This document shows, one piece after another, positions 36,006 to 46,239 of a stretch of 64,000 nt of DNA. Made by a program: the position numbers and the translations under genes. The stretch covers positions 40,086,035-40,150,034 of the forward strand of contig OZ025256.1 in NCBI GenBank assembly GCA_964019135.1. The letters run 5' to 3'. The notes beneath the pieces are model-generated. The model saw only the letters and a program-made list of their open reading frames with translations. It did not search any database and was not told the origin of the DNA. The first letter of the stretch is position 1, and each line of letters starts with the position of its first letter. The DNA is from Arenicola marina. Lineage: Eukaryota; Annelida; Polychaeta; Arenicolidae.

Positions 36006-36392
36006 GTGAGTCTCCGGCCCTGAAACTGCCCCGCCACGCCCCCCCCCCCACCCCCCCGCCCCTCCTCCCTATCAAGATTTTCTGGATCCGCCCCTGGGGT
36101 GGTTAGCAGGATTTAGAGGAGTTAAGCTGACTCCTGCATCATACGACAATAATTTATAAACCTGCAAAGCAAGTATATGCACATTATTTTAAGTTGCCAT
36201 TGATTCACAGTCTGACCGCCAGGCTGGCTAGCGACACTTGTGAAATATCGAGAATGAAATTGTTATAGAAAGATATGCATTTAATTATAAATATTACAAA
36301 GCGAGTGGTAATATCCAAAGATCACGTGACCACAGTTGAAGTACGTCACCACTTTCCTATGGCGCGTTGCATTCTGGGATGGTTCCTTCCAG

Positions 36393-36550
36393 GGATGAAG
36401 CCTCTATTATACTCCGAGAAGAGTGTTCAGATGAAGAAACCGGGTTGGCGCCGTGCTGGCCATCATATCACGTACGCCAAGAACACAGGATACATCCACT
36501 GCCCACTGCTTCAGAAGGATCGGACTTACCACACACTGGACTGGCAGATG
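36393..36550 (+). CDS. AGBL2/3: CCP2/3-like gene, exon 7
   Basis: Acceptor 'tggttccttccag', donor CAGATG|GTAAAA (weaker at +5). Phase in 1, out 0. It encodes GMKPLLYSEKSVQMKKPGWR and RTYHTLDWQM, matching the 'GMKPLLYS...WRR.G..I.YYKN' segment of CCP2/3 between the N-domain and the peptidase. Confidence 0.95.
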
Positions 36551-36920
36551 GTAAAACAAGACGGCATGCAACATCGCAACGGTCTTTCGCTGTTTACTTC
36601 ATCAATGATATCTCGGACGGCTGCTTAGTGAAAGAGTTGTATGATTACGGCAACAGTGTGGTGCATGACTTTTAGTTAAGAATAAATCAATTTAAATAGA
36701 TAAATAAACATTAAGGCAACTATAATTTGTGTGAATTCGTGATTGTGTATGACAGGACAGCGGTCAAATGTATTGCATGTCATGAATCGACACCACGCTA
36801 TATGAACTGCAACTGGCGTTGAATTTATCTCTTAACATATTTATATTATAATAATGTATTTATACACTGCAAGACGATCTGTTCTTTCATATGTTTCACC
36901 ATCAACCCTTTCATTGCCAG

Positions 36921-37104
36921 GAATTCCCTCACGCCAATGACACGTGCTACCTCGCCCACTGCTATCCCTACACGTTCACTGACCTCAGGGAAGACCTCGA
37001 CACCTTATTGGCTGACCCCAATAGGTCAAAAGTCATGAAGCGGGAGGTCTTGTGCGAGACACGTGCTGGAAATAGCTGTTTTCTTGTCACTGTCACGAAT
37101 TTCG
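36921..37104 (+). CDS. AGBL2/3: CCP2/3-like gene, exon 8
   Basis: Acceptor 'cctttcattgccag', donor TTCG|GTAAGC. Phase in 0, out 1. It encodes EFPHANDTCYLAHCYPYTFT and then CETRAGNSCFLVTVTNF. The 'DTCYFAHCYPYTYTDL' motif of AGBL3 is clearly present. This is the entry into the M14 peptidase domain. Confidence 0.96.
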
Positions 37105-37566
37105 GTAAGCAACGAAAAAAAATGTCTCGCATGTTTAGAATATGAAATGTGTGATATACTGAAAGTAAAGGTAGAGTAATTTGTATCCGCTCTAGATCAA
37201 TTTACGTGTTTGTTGTGCCCTTGGTCAGTTATTCGTATTCAGTACATTTGTATATATGACGTATCACCAATATTTGTAGAAATCTGAATAAAGGAGCATT
37301 TATGAAAAAAATCACTTAGTCTATTTACTAATTGTTCATGTTAATTACTGTACATGGTCAATAAGTCTCTTTAATTTGCTTTAATTTGCCCGTTTATTTG
37401 TCTAGCTTGGTTCTTTTCTTGTGTATGTCCATAAATATTTTGTGAGTCGCTTGTTGGCATGTAAATGGCCAGCCATGAAATATCTTCAGCCATGTGTTTA
37501 TGTGTGTCCAGACACGTCCCATGGCATGATACATATCCAGCCGTATGTCTGGCATATACTGAGAAA

Positions 37567-38180
37567 ATCATGACCTCTGTCTGACCAGACTTGCCCTATA
37601 ACCAGCCATGTCTCTGTCGGACCACACCTGCCCTATAACCAGCCATGTCTCTGTCTGACCAGACCTCCCCTATAACCAGCCATGTCTCTGTCTGACCAGA
37701 CCTCCCCTATAACCAGCCATGTCTCTGTCTGACCAGACCTGCCCTATAACCAGCCATGTCTCTGTCTGACCAGACCTGCTTTATAACCAGCCATGTCTCT
37801 GTCTGACCAGACCTGCCCTATAACCAGCCATGTCTCTGTCTGACCAGACTTGCCCTATAACCAGCCATGTCTCTGTCGGACCACACCTGCCCTATAACCA
37901 GCCATGTCTCTGTCTGACCAGACCTGCTTTATAACCAGCCATGTCTCTCTCTGACCAGACCTGCCCTATAACCAGCCATGTTTCTGTCTGACCAGACCTG
38001 CTCTATAACCAGCCATGTCTCTGTCTGACCAGACCTGCTTTATAACCAGCCATGTCTCTCTCTGACCAGAGCTGCCCTATAACCAGCCATGTCTCTGTCT
38101 GACCAGACCTGCCCTATAACCAGCCATGTCTCTGTCTGACCAGACCTGCCCTATAACCAGCCATGTCTCTGTCTGACCAG
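37567..38180 (+). repeat. 37-bp minisatellite carrying a 3' splice site, ~16 copies
   Basis: The unit 'acctgccctataaccagcc' + 'atgtctctgtctgaccag' is repeated head to tail right up to exon 9. The last copy of 'ctctgtctgaccag' is the real acceptor of exon 9, so every unit carries a near-identical pyrimidine tract plus AG. The array therefore looks like repeated duplication of the intron's 3' end. Confidence 0.95.
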
Positions 38181-38341
38181 AGCACCCTGAGAGCTCGGGG
38201 CGGCGCCGACGAGCCATCGTGGTGACCGGCAGGGTCCACCCTGGGGAGGCCAACAGCAGCTGGATGATGAAGGGACTACTAGACTACCTCACCGGACCCT
38301 CGGCCACCGCGCGCCAACTCAGGGACAAGTTCATCTTCAAG
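38181..38341 (+). CDS. AGBL2/3: CCP2/3-like gene, exon 9 (HxxE zinc motif)
   Basis: It starts directly at the end of the 37-bp array. Phase in 1, out 0, donor AAG|GTCAGC. It encodes RRRRAIVVTGRVHPGEANSS and then WMMKGLLDYL and LRDKFIFK. His and Glu of RVHPGE are the first two zinc ligands of M14 peptidases. Both are present, so the enzyme should bind zinc. Confidence 0.97.
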
Positions 38342-38618
38342 GTCAGCCGCAGATCCTCTTGCAGTGAGGGCGATAATAGATGTAATTAATCGCCGTAAGC
38401 TCAGCAAATTGTGCATGGTCGATGTTCTTCTGAATGCTTGCAGCGCAATAGTTGATTTGGTGTTAACGGCGCTTTCCGCCTATGGGCCTATATCGTGCCA
38501 CAATTAATATAGTTGCAAGATAGACAGATCAAGGACAATAGGACAAAATGACTTAGGAAGATGTGAAATGACTTAACCGGTATGACCAGAAGAGATATCT
38601 AGCTAGTTACTACCAGAG

Positions 38619-38880
38619 CCGCCCCGATAGCTCAATGGGTTAGAATGCCCTCATTGAGCGGTCTGGTCACTTGAGAGTCTAACGACACATGAATCGGTGG
38701 CTCGCGCCCCGCTGTGGTCATGTCTGTCTGGTCGCAAGATAAAGATCTCATGCCCCTCTTCGCAAAGAGTAGGAGATAATCCCGTGTATGTGGCTCCACT
38801 CTTCCCTTCCTTCTTCCATTGACTCTATATGACCAAAATTGGTTAAGGCGTCCTGAATATACAACCACTACAACCAACCA
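38619..38880 (+). mobile_element. SINE family A in intron 9
   Basis: About 260 bp. It has 'gccgccccgatagctcaatg' (A box), 'ggtggctcgcgccccg' (degraded B box), 'gataaagatctcatgcccc', 'ttgactctatatgaccaaaa' and the tail 'acaaccactacaaccaacc'. Confidence 0.8.
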
Positions 38881-39260
38881 TTATCACCACCATCCACCCA
38901 AACCCTGGAATGCTGGGGGGCGGGGGGGGGGGGGTACCCCCTCTGAATCGCGAATCCCCCAGAATTACGCAGGACAATATCGAATCTCCAAATGAGGACA
39001 TTTTAAAGCTGGGCGAAAAAAAAAAAAAATCGTGATATCGCGAATATCGAGGAATTCGCAGACTCCTATAACGGATCGCGGTAAATACGGTTGATCCAGG
39101 AATTGCACGGATAACGATCCCCACAAATTGCCAACAGCTAATCGCAAATCTATAAGAATTCCTGGATGCCAATCGCAGAGATCGGAAAAGGCATCCCCCA
39201 CTCTTGGCATCGCCTGTTTCATGGACCCGCTCCAGACAGTATGCCGCCCCTCCCTTGCAG

Positions 39261-39422
39261 ATTGTGCCTATGCTGAATCCAGACGGGGTTATCGTCGGGA
39301 ACTATCGCTGCTCCCTGGCTGCCCGAGACCTCAACCGGAACTACCGCCACCCGCGGAAGGAGACTTTCCCGACGGTGTGGCACACGAAGGCCATGATGGA
39401 AGATTTGTCGCGCTGGCACAAC
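39261..39422 (+). CDS. AGBL2/3: CCP2/3-like gene, exon 10 (substrate-binding NPDG...NYR)
   Basis: Acceptor 'cccctcccttgcag', donor CAAC|GTGAGT. Phase 0 at both ends. It encodes [20 protein letters not shown] and RDLNRNY. In CCPs the Asn of NPDG and the Arg of NYR hold the substrate C-terminal carboxylate, and DLNR is invariant. All are kept. Confidence 0.97.
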
Positions 39423-39670
39423 GTGAGTCACTCTCCGCCGCACGGTGGCGCCCCGCTGGTTGCACTGCTTTTATGTTTTTGATATTGAAGATTTACGAAT
39501 TGCGTCAATGTCAATGGAAAGCCATTTGCATCATAATGTACACATACTGGACGTTTAATCAGAATTGCCGGGAGAAATACAACGATATTCTAATCAGACG
39601 GTCAATTAACAGTCTGGTAACCAATGTCTCCATGCCATACTGAATCATACTTGAGACCAGCAATGGTAGA

Positions 39671-39787
39671 ATGTACTTCCATCATCCATGTTAGAGCCCA
39701 CGACATGGATTATTGTAGTAATGGGTAGACATGAGGCATACATGAGCTATGCTGAAACAATGGTTCGCCCTAACACGAAAGAACGAC
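39671..39787 (+). mobile_element. Small dispersed inverted-repeat element, copy 1
   Basis: 'ccatgttagagcccacgaca' at the left, 'tacatgagctatgctgaa' in the middle, and 'gttcgccctaacacgaaag' at the right. The same ~115-bp design recurs at 45058-45173, reversed at 54940-55045, and as a fragment at 24279-24345. The ends (CTTTCATGTTAGAGC type) are inverted repeats. Confidence 0.6.
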
Positions 39788-39948
39788 CGACGTAACAACT
39801 TACTGAAGTGTTCCGTTATTTCGAATTGAATCGGATTAAATTCAATTCAATTCTTAAATAGGATTAATTCGCTGTGCAGCATCTGTACACCATCAGATGT
39901 GTTCTGCCGCGATGGCTGCATGGTTTCCCTGTGTATATCCTGCCTCAG

Positions 39949-40098
39949 GTGCTGCTATATTGTGACATGCACGGCCACTCGAGGAAACAGAATGTTTTCA
40001 TGTATGGCTGTAACACGGAGGCCTTCCCCGCCCACGACCTCTCCGCCTCAGAGAAGTTCCTCAAGGAACGACTCTTTCCCTGGATGATGTCACAGAAG
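39949..40098 (+). CDS. AGBL2/3: CCP2/3-like gene, exon 11 (third zinc His)
   Basis: Acceptor 'tatatcctgcctcag', donor CAGAAG|GTGGGT. Phase 0 at both ends. It encodes VLLYCDMHGHSRKQNVFMYG and then CNTEAFPAHDLSASEKFLKE. DMHGHSRK carries the third zinc ligand and is diagnostic for CCP2/3 and CCP1/4, as opposed to CCP5/6. Confidence 0.97.
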
Positions 40099-40605
40099 GT
40101 GGGTCAGGCGGTGGTCTCGTGCAGGGCGAGACTAGGGGTCGGAATCTCGGCAGCTGATGGAATCATGTGATGATCGGGTTTTGATGATGTGATTGGCCAG
40201 TACGTTTATAACGATCGACGCTGCCATAACAAAACAAATAGAAATGTTGTCGTGGTAATCCACACTCCATCGACGAAGTAATGTAAAAGTAATACCCATT
40301 TAATATTATGGGTATCTTGTTGTCTTGTGTTTCCTTCTTGGTTGTGGCTTTTGATGAAATTATCATATTCTTTCTGAATTATACAGTGCGTGGCTTCTTT
40401 TATGCTTCATTTCAAATGACCGTTCACCTTACGCGTGCCTGTCTAATATGTAATAATTGTCTTAAATAATCACCCACATATTTGTTTAATATGCTGTAAC
40501 ATGTTTGCATTTCATTTTGAATGAATGTAGAATCAAAATTTCCTTTTTAGTGCATAAAGCCCAAGGTGGGTTAGAGGTCATTATTTTTCTTTTGTTTCTC
40601 CGCAG

Positions 40606-40751
40606 GCCCCCGACAAGTTTTGGTTCCGCGGCTGTAAGTTTCACGTGAGGAAGTGTAAGGAATCGACGGGCCGTGTCGTCATGTTCCAGCAGATGCAGAT
40701 CTCCAACAGCTTCACGATGGAGGCGACCTTCTGCGGCTCCACCATCTGCAG
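40606..40751 (+). CDS. AGBL2/3: CCP2/3-like gene, exon 12 (catalytic Glu)
   Basis: Acceptor 'ttttgtttctccgcag', donor TGCAG|GTACGC. Phase in 0, out 2. It encodes APDKFWFRGCKFHVRKCKES, TGRVVMFQQMQI and SNSFTMEATFCGST. The Glu in MEATFCGS is the general base of M14 enzymes. FTMEATFCGST matches AGBL3 exactly. Confidence 0.97.
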
Positions 40752-41423
40752 GTACGCCACCTCAATTTGTCAGCCTAGCATGCATATACGGGGGTCAGGA
40801 AGGGGTAAATGGCGACACGCGACACAGGCATATTAGAAAAATCGACATTTGACATTGACCCCCACATTCCGACACTGAGGATCTGAAAAGCGACATCGAC
40901 AGAGATTTTTGAAAAAAAGACACTGAACTTAGCCAAAAAGCGACACGAAACGTCGTGAAAACTCGACATTCGACACTGGGAATTTTGAAAAATCCACACT
41001 GGAGACTGACCCCCCCGCCCCCCCCCCCCCATTTCCAGACCGTTACATACCAGGGCTGAGTTCATATGCCCCAAGATAGGAAACCGGGCCTAAGCCTAAT
41101 AACGCACCGTATCAGGTGCTAGAAAGAAAGAGTTCGCGCTCAATTACAACTTTTCATTGTATTTTGCTGTATTAAATACATAGAGCTCGTTATTTTATGT
41201 TTTATTTTTGAAAATTATAATGTAAGAAATTACAGCTGATTCGTTTTTGAGAAACTTGAAATTTGCCCCCGGCCGACAGCAGCGGTAAAAGCGGAGCTTG
41301 CGTAGCGCCACCGTGCGCGGAGCTTGGTGCATATCAGGACCTAGTTCATCATTTCCACGATAGGGGGTTTCCTTGGTAGTGGGTAGACGCACTGGACAGC
41401 AAGATCAATAGGTCCTGCAGGGT

Positions 41424-41547
41424 ATGCATCCCGGCCCGGACGCCTAATCTGGGGCATGTTTCATCCATTCATCATTTAACATCCCTGGAGGTTCTGTGGC
41501 CCAGTTTAGCCATGGCGGGCACACAAGTGACCTCAAACCCCAATTCA
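41424..41547 (+). mobile_element. SINE family B fragment
   Basis: It has 'cggacgcctaatctggggca', 'tttcatccattcatcattta', 'ggaggttctgtggcccag', 'ttagccatggcgggcacaca'. The head is missing, and the 3' end is cut by unrelated sequence. Confidence 0.6.
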
Positions 41548-42119
41548 TAACCCCATGCGTAGCTTCCGCATAGAATTGGCTGGCCCATTGTATAGTTACT
41601 GACGTCGTGACGACTGTATCTGCCGTGTCTATTGCCCCTGTTGTCAAATCTAATTGGAATGGCTTAGCCGGCCTGAACATAAAGTGAACGCAGACTATAA
41701 CAACCGCGAGAAGAGGAGGGTCTAGGGAAATTCTGTTGTCGAATATTGCCCTTAAAAAATGGGGACACACGGTGTATTCCGCGGTGATGATAGCTAAGCC
41801 GCCAGCGTATAGCACACCCCAATCCGTGCGTTAGTATCTACGAAATGACTCATGGAAATATGATGCTTAAGGTTTTTGTGGAGAAGGGATGGGTCCTCTT
41901 GTTACCTTTGCCGTTGATATTGCGAAAGAGGGTTACGGTAGTCTCGTGGCGCGTGTGAAGGGTGAAGGTCAGAGGCATTGAGGTGACACGCCATGGAAGT
42001 AGCTTACATATTGCTTTGGTTTGTGGAGCGTATATGCACTCTTCACTAACCTCACCTTCCTTCTCTCACGGTCATGGGGTCAAATTAGGACGCAGACTAC
42101 AGTTTTGAGATATAGAGGA

Positions 42120-42385
42120 TTATGATGAAGATGGTGATGATGATGGTGGTGATGATGATGGTGGTGATGGTGATGGTGGTGGTGATGGTGATGGTGATGG
42201 TGGTGGTGGTGGTGGTGGTGGTGGTGACGGTGGTGGTGGTGGTGGTGGTGGTGGTGATGGTGATGGTGATGGTAATGGTGATGGTGGGGATGGTGATGGT
42301 GATGGTGATGGTGATGGTGATGGTGGTGGTGGTGGTGTTGGTGATGGTGATGGTGATGGTGATGGTGATGGTGATTGTGATTGTG
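42120..42385 (+). repeat. GAT/GGT trinucleotide and hexanucleotide microsatellite
   Basis: An uninterrupted run of gat and ggt triplets, mostly 'ggtgat', ends about 65 bp before exon 13. It reads as Met/Val frames on the plus strand and Ser/Pro on the minus strand, neither genic. Confidence 0.95.
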
Positions 42386-42448
42386 GCGCCAATTACCGTA
42401 CCTGTGTGTCTATCTGTTGACTGTTTGGTAACATTACATAATTTCTAG

Positions 42449-42547
42449 GGGAGAGAAGAGACATTTCAGCGCCGCGGACTACCAGGAGATGGGCCGAATA
42501 TTCTGCGAGGCTCTGCTGGAGTATAATGTCGTCCAGGAGGATCAGAC
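42449..42547 (+). CDS. AGBL2/3: CCP2/3-like gene, exon 13
   Basis: Acceptor 'acataatttctag', donor AGAC|GTAAGT. Phase in 2, out 2. It encodes GEKRHFSAADYQEMGRIFCE and ALLEYNVVQEDQT, aligning with 'KRGTHFSTKDLESMGYHFCDSLLDY' at the end of the peptidase domain of AGBL3. Confidence 0.95.
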
Positions 42548-42842
42548 GTAAGTATTCACAACCAGACACAGATCCTTTACAACATGTATTTTATTCTCGT
42601 ATCACACAAGGGGATAAATGACATAACTGTATGCACCCCATAGCGCATGAATATAGACCGAGTTGGCACCCACCTGGATCCGCATAATGGAATACGCACT
42701 AATTCTACACTAGACCTGTCGTGATGTCTATAGCATTATACCCACGGAGAGCAAAGTTCCAGAATATCGTGCATGGATAGAAATCCAATTAAATTTCGTC
42801 TTTCCGGAGTGTTAGCGTCACTGCCGGTTGTGATTCGTTAAG

Positions 42843-42975
42843 GCCGCTCTAACCTATGGTGATCATATTGCGTCAATGGGGAGGAGTATCAGGATCAGAG
42901 CTGAGCCATGTCCCTGGTAACCCGCTACTCTTTTCGAAGGAGAACGTGGGATCTTTATCCTCTACAGATATGGGT
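42843..42975 (-). mobile_element. SINE family A fragment, minus strand
   Basis: On the minus strand it reads 'gataaagatcccacgttctc', 'acatggctcagctc', 'gacgcaatatgatcaccata'. The head is absent. Confidence 0.55.
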
Positions 42976-43145
42976 ATTCATAGATTGAGGCGCGATCCCT
43001 GAAACTCCCGGCATGATGGCTGACCCGACAGAGCTTATTCGCTGGCTCGTTAACCTTCAGACCATTGAAAAGGCCTCCGTGATATTAGAAATCAGATGCC
43101 ACGTGTATAACGAAATGAAATCATCGTAATGATCAAGATACATCG

Positions 43146-43396
43146 GGGCCGCCCCGATAGCTCAGTGGGTTAGAACGCTGGCACTGAGCACTCTGGCCAC
43201 CTGAGAGCCTAACGACACGTGGGTCGGTGGTTCGAGCCCCGCTGTGGCCATGCCCGTGTGGTGGTATAATAAAGATCCCATGTCCTTCGCAAAGAATAGG
43301 GGATTACCCCGGGGACATGGCTCCGCTCTTCTTTCTCTCATTGACGCGATATGACCTTGACTGGTTAAAGCCTCCTCAATATACAGCCAACAACCA
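43146..43396 (+). mobile_element. SINE family A, near full length, upstream of exon 14
   Basis: 'ggggccgccccgatagctca' (A box), 'gtcggtggttcgagccccg' (B box), 'aaagatcccatgtccttcgc', 'gacgcgatatgaccttgact', tail 'cagccaacaaccaatc'. About 57 bp separates it from the exon 14 acceptor. Confidence 0.85.
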
Positions 43397-43453
43397 ATCC
43401 GTAGGAGTCATCACAAGTGTTGAGTATCTTTTTGGCGATGATTCTCCTTCCAG

Positions 43454-43578
43454 GCGGAAGTCCGAGGTTGTTCTGGAGATGACCCGGGCCGTCACGCAGC
43501 AAGTCCTGGAGTCCCGGGGACTCCTGCCTCCGGATCTACCGGACTTCACCACAGAACTGGGGCGCCATCAGCTCCAGA
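43454..43578 (+). CDS. AGBL2/3: CCP2/3-like gene, exon 14
   Basis: Acceptor 'gattctccttccag', donor CCAGA|GTGAGT. Phase in 2, out 1. It encodes RKSEVVLEMTRAVTQQVLES and RGLLPPDLPDFTTELGRHQL. It is mostly helical in character and follows the peptidase domain. I see no clear counterpart in vertebrate AGBL2. Confidence 0.9.
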
Positions 43579-43847
43579 GTGAGTCAACCATCAACCTTTG
43601 GCTGCAAACTGCTTTTCTCCACCAAAGTCCTGAAATGATATTCCTGAAATTTGAAAGTATATATCTAGATCAGTACATTTGACGTTGCTATTTTTTTCTG
43701 CAATTTACATTAATCTTCATTTAAAATACTTTCACTGATGCACAAAGTGTGTGTTAATTGGTCAACGGTGATGTGGAATATTGCTAGCGGATGAGTGAAC
43801 ATTGGTCCAAAATAAATTTAAGTAATTATAGGCAGGGAACGTTCCTA

Positions 43848-44004
43848 GATGAGTTGGTAACCAGGCTGAGCCGCAGGAAAAGAAGTCTTGGGTTCGAACC
43901 CTGGCACCTGCATATGACCCATCTCCATTGGCTGTATTTCAGGGCCTCGGGTGGTTCATTGACCTACTGCATATGCACACAAATGGCTTCACACAGGTTC
44001 TTAA
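43848..44004 (+). mobile_element. SINE family B
   Basis: 'gatgagttggtaaccaggct' (A-box region), B box 'gggttcgaaccctgg', body 'atgcacacaaatggcttcac'. It is followed at once by another family-B copy. Confidence 0.65.
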
Positions 44005-44007
44005 AAA

Positions 44008-44156
44008 TTCAGCAGCTCAATAGGTCCTGGGTTCGAATCCGGGCCTGGCCACCTAATCCAAGACTTATTTCATTCATTCATCTTGGTCTAGTTTAGCCCG
44101 TGTGTGCACAAAAGCGGCCTAAACCACCAATATATTTCACTTTCTTTCACTCACAG
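44008..44156 (+). mobile_element. SINE family B whose tail abuts the exon 15 acceptor
   Basis: Partial head with B box 'gggttcgaatccgggc', body 'cacctaatccaagacttatt' and 'tagcccgtgtgtgcacaaaa', then the family's (ttcatttca)-like tail 'tatttcactttctttcac', which runs straight into 'tcacag', the 3' splice site of exon 15. The SINE tail apparently supplies the polypyrimidine tract. Confidence 0.7.
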
Positions 44157-44409
44157 GTTATTGTATCAACGACAAAGCCCCTAACCCCGAGGTGGCCGCC
44201 GCCTTCCTGACCATGATAAACCAGGAACAGGTGGGCGACCGCCGGGCCAGTGACAAGCCCGCGAGTACCAATGGGGACACTGATGGCCAACAGGCCAAGG
44301 GCCTGATGAATATTCAACACATTCTGAACTCCATGTCCTCCCACACTATTGACGGATGCGTTCAGCTCCTGGAACAATTGGAGTTGGACAACACCAGCGT
44401 GGAGTCAGA
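44157..44409 (+). CDS. AGBL2/3: CCP2/3-like gene, exon 15
   Basis: Phase in 1, out 2 (TCAGA|GTGAGT). It encodes YCINDKAPNPEVAAAFLTMI, a polar linker (DKPASTNGDTDGQQ), and a helical MNIQHILNSMSSHTIDGCVQ followed by LLEQLELDNTSVES. Codon use is clearly coding. No catalytic motif; it is a C-terminal regulatory or interaction region. The acceptor is formed with SINE-derived sequence. Confidence 0.9.
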
Positions 44410-44775
44410 GTGAGTGCTGCTCGATATGTTCAGGCCCCGATGAAGGATGCTGTCCATGGTGGCTGTGCGGACGCGGAGATGTGTAGTGTAGATATCGTGG
44501 TGTGGATATTATGGTGTAGATATCATGGGTCATAACATAGATATTATCTTTGATGGTGTATATATCATAATTTAGATATATTGGTACATGGTGTAGATAT
44601 TATGGGTGATGATGTAGATATGAGGAACCATGTAATAGATATCGCGGAGCATGATATAGGACTTGATTTTTTGTTTAAACGCAAATAGTTTAGCTTTTAC
44701 TAATTTTGTAGTAAGTCAAACTCTTTAATATTTTAATGAAATGTTGACAGAATATCTTTGGACTTCGGGCTTCAG

Positions 44776-44974
44776 CTCCTCTGATAGCGACAGCGAATCG
44801 GAACCGGAAATGACGTTTTCCGAAGAAGCCAAAACGAAGCGTCGGCGGAAACGCCAGCGACGCCGAGAGCGACGCGGGGACGGCGTCTTGCAGCGCCACT
44901 CAGCGGACAAACAGAAGGTAGTGGACGGCGGCGCGCATCCCGGCACCGTGGAGCCCCCCAAGCCCGGCGGGCCA
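44776..44974 (+). CDS. AGBL2/3: CCP2/3-like gene, exon 16 (acidic then polybasic)
   Basis: The acceptor 'tggacttcgggcttcag' at 44775 is preferred over 'atgttgacag' at 44750, because only the former keeps the frame from exon 15. Out phase 0 (CCA|GTGAGT). It encodes SSDSDSESEPEMTFSEE followed by KTKRRRKRQRRRERR, then a Pro/Gly tail. A Ser/Asp/Glu run at this place also occurs in vertebrate AGBL2 ('SSTSGSDSSLSD'). The basic run could act as a nuclear signal or bind acidic tubulin tails (inference). Confidence 0.88.
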
Positions 44975-45057
44975 GTGAGTGTGTGCTCTAACATAGCTCT
45001 GCTACTTACAGCATGAACTGTCCGGTTTGTAGGTCTTGGTAGAAGCCATTATATGGA

Positions 45058-45173
45058 GGTCAATCTTTCATGTTAGAGCTCGCGAAATGGGTTATTGTCA
45101 TGCATGATAGAGTCATACGTGAGCTATGCTGAGTCAATGGTTCGATGGTGCCCTCTAACATGAAAGAAAGACA
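45058..45173 (+). mobile_element. Small dispersed inverted-repeat element, copy 2
   Basis: The ends 'caatctttcatgttagagc' and 'ctctaacatgaaagaaagac' are inverted repeats around a 'gagctatgctga' core. It is the best-preserved of at least four copies in the window (39671, 54940 reversed, 24279 partial). The size and the lack of a frame suggest a MITE. Confidence 0.7.
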
Positions 45174-46194
45174 TTGTTGATTCTGTTTGCTGGCTGTCCC
45201 AGCGATCTATCTTAGATTATTGTTTTTGTTATTTTTTTGTTATGATTTGATGGATTCAGTTCTACGATTAATAATAATTAGGACTGTTTTTAGAACGTAT
45301 ATGTCAGTTGCTGCATGCGTCCAATTCAAGGGAACCGATTCGCATCGGGTTAATTAAGATCATTAAGTGAGGCGTGACTACCAACACGCACATGTTCTGT
45401 TGGCGTTGGAGCCAAAAACGCGCGAATGCCCCAAAAGAAATGGACGGCTACGCGAAATATTACGTGATGTGTAATCGAACGTTTCGGCTCCAACGCACTT
45501 TGGATTGAATCTTATATCCGCGTCAACATCTCTCAAGTTTGAAACCAGAAATATCTAATATCGTTTCATCTTATTAATCCGTGTGCTCGTTTGGGTATTG
45601 ACTTCATGATAACATATATATGTTATCTGTCTAAGTTTCACCTCTTATTAAATACATCCATTCTGCGTTCCATGCTATTAGCTCGCTGATTGATGAAGAG
45701 CAATTATCAGATATAGTTAGGAAATAGTCTTCTTGTTCGTTTTGATATCTCATTTCAGTTGTGATTTTTCCGATAATTGTAATTCTTCCACCTTTCCACC
45801 TTGTAACTTAGAAGGAACTAACACATTTTAACTGAAAAATGCGCAATAAAAGGAAGTTGGTCTAGTTCTTTCCGCATTTTGTTCTGGATTTGAAGCATAT
45901 TTACGGCGGTGCACGTTAAGGCTACATATGGGCAATGTCTAGATGTCCAAGATACCACATTTTTCCACTGAAATGTAAGATTATAATGGTTATAACATGT
46001 TATCAAGAACCCTGTATGGCCCTTGTATAACATTCTCGCATTCTATTCCACATTGTCTTCCAGGCTTTGTTCTTAACATGTGGCTTCTAAGCCCATATAA
46101 AGGCGATAGAGGGATGCCGGAGATTAACTCAACAACAAATACGTTTTAACGGTTAATAAACTTTGTGTTACCTGTATGCCGTTTTCTCAAACAG

Positions 46195-46239
46195 GGACTT
46201 CCGGTCCTCAGCGACTCGGAGATAAAGAAGAAAAAACAA
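46195..46239 (+). CDS. AGBL2/3: CCP2/3-like gene, exon 17 (45-bp microexon)
   Basis: Acceptor 'ccgttttctcaaacag', donor CAA|GTATGT. Phase 0 at both ends, 15 codons: GLPVLSDSEIKKKKQ. It resembles 'DGLPVHLANIADE...KKK' of human AGBL2, so this short exon is probably real. Being phase 0/0 it could be skipped without changing the frame. Confidence 0.82.

Larger units (their letters stand above)
40752..42448 (+). other. Intron 12: degenerate repeats, SINE fragment, (GGTGAT)n
   Basis: 40830-41010 is a degenerate series of 'gacattcgacact'-like words with poly-A spacers. 41424-41547 is a family-B SINE fragment. 42120-42385 is a GAT/GGT microsatellite. No other coding sequence seen. Confidence 0.5.

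Noticed and set aside
42120-42448. Met/Val- or Ser/Pro-repeat proteins
   Set aside because: GAT/GGT microsatellite in an intron.
44741-44775. Acceptor at 44750 for exon 16
   Set aside because: It gives a frame with an early stop after exon 15. The acceptor at 44775 restores the conserved acidic frame.
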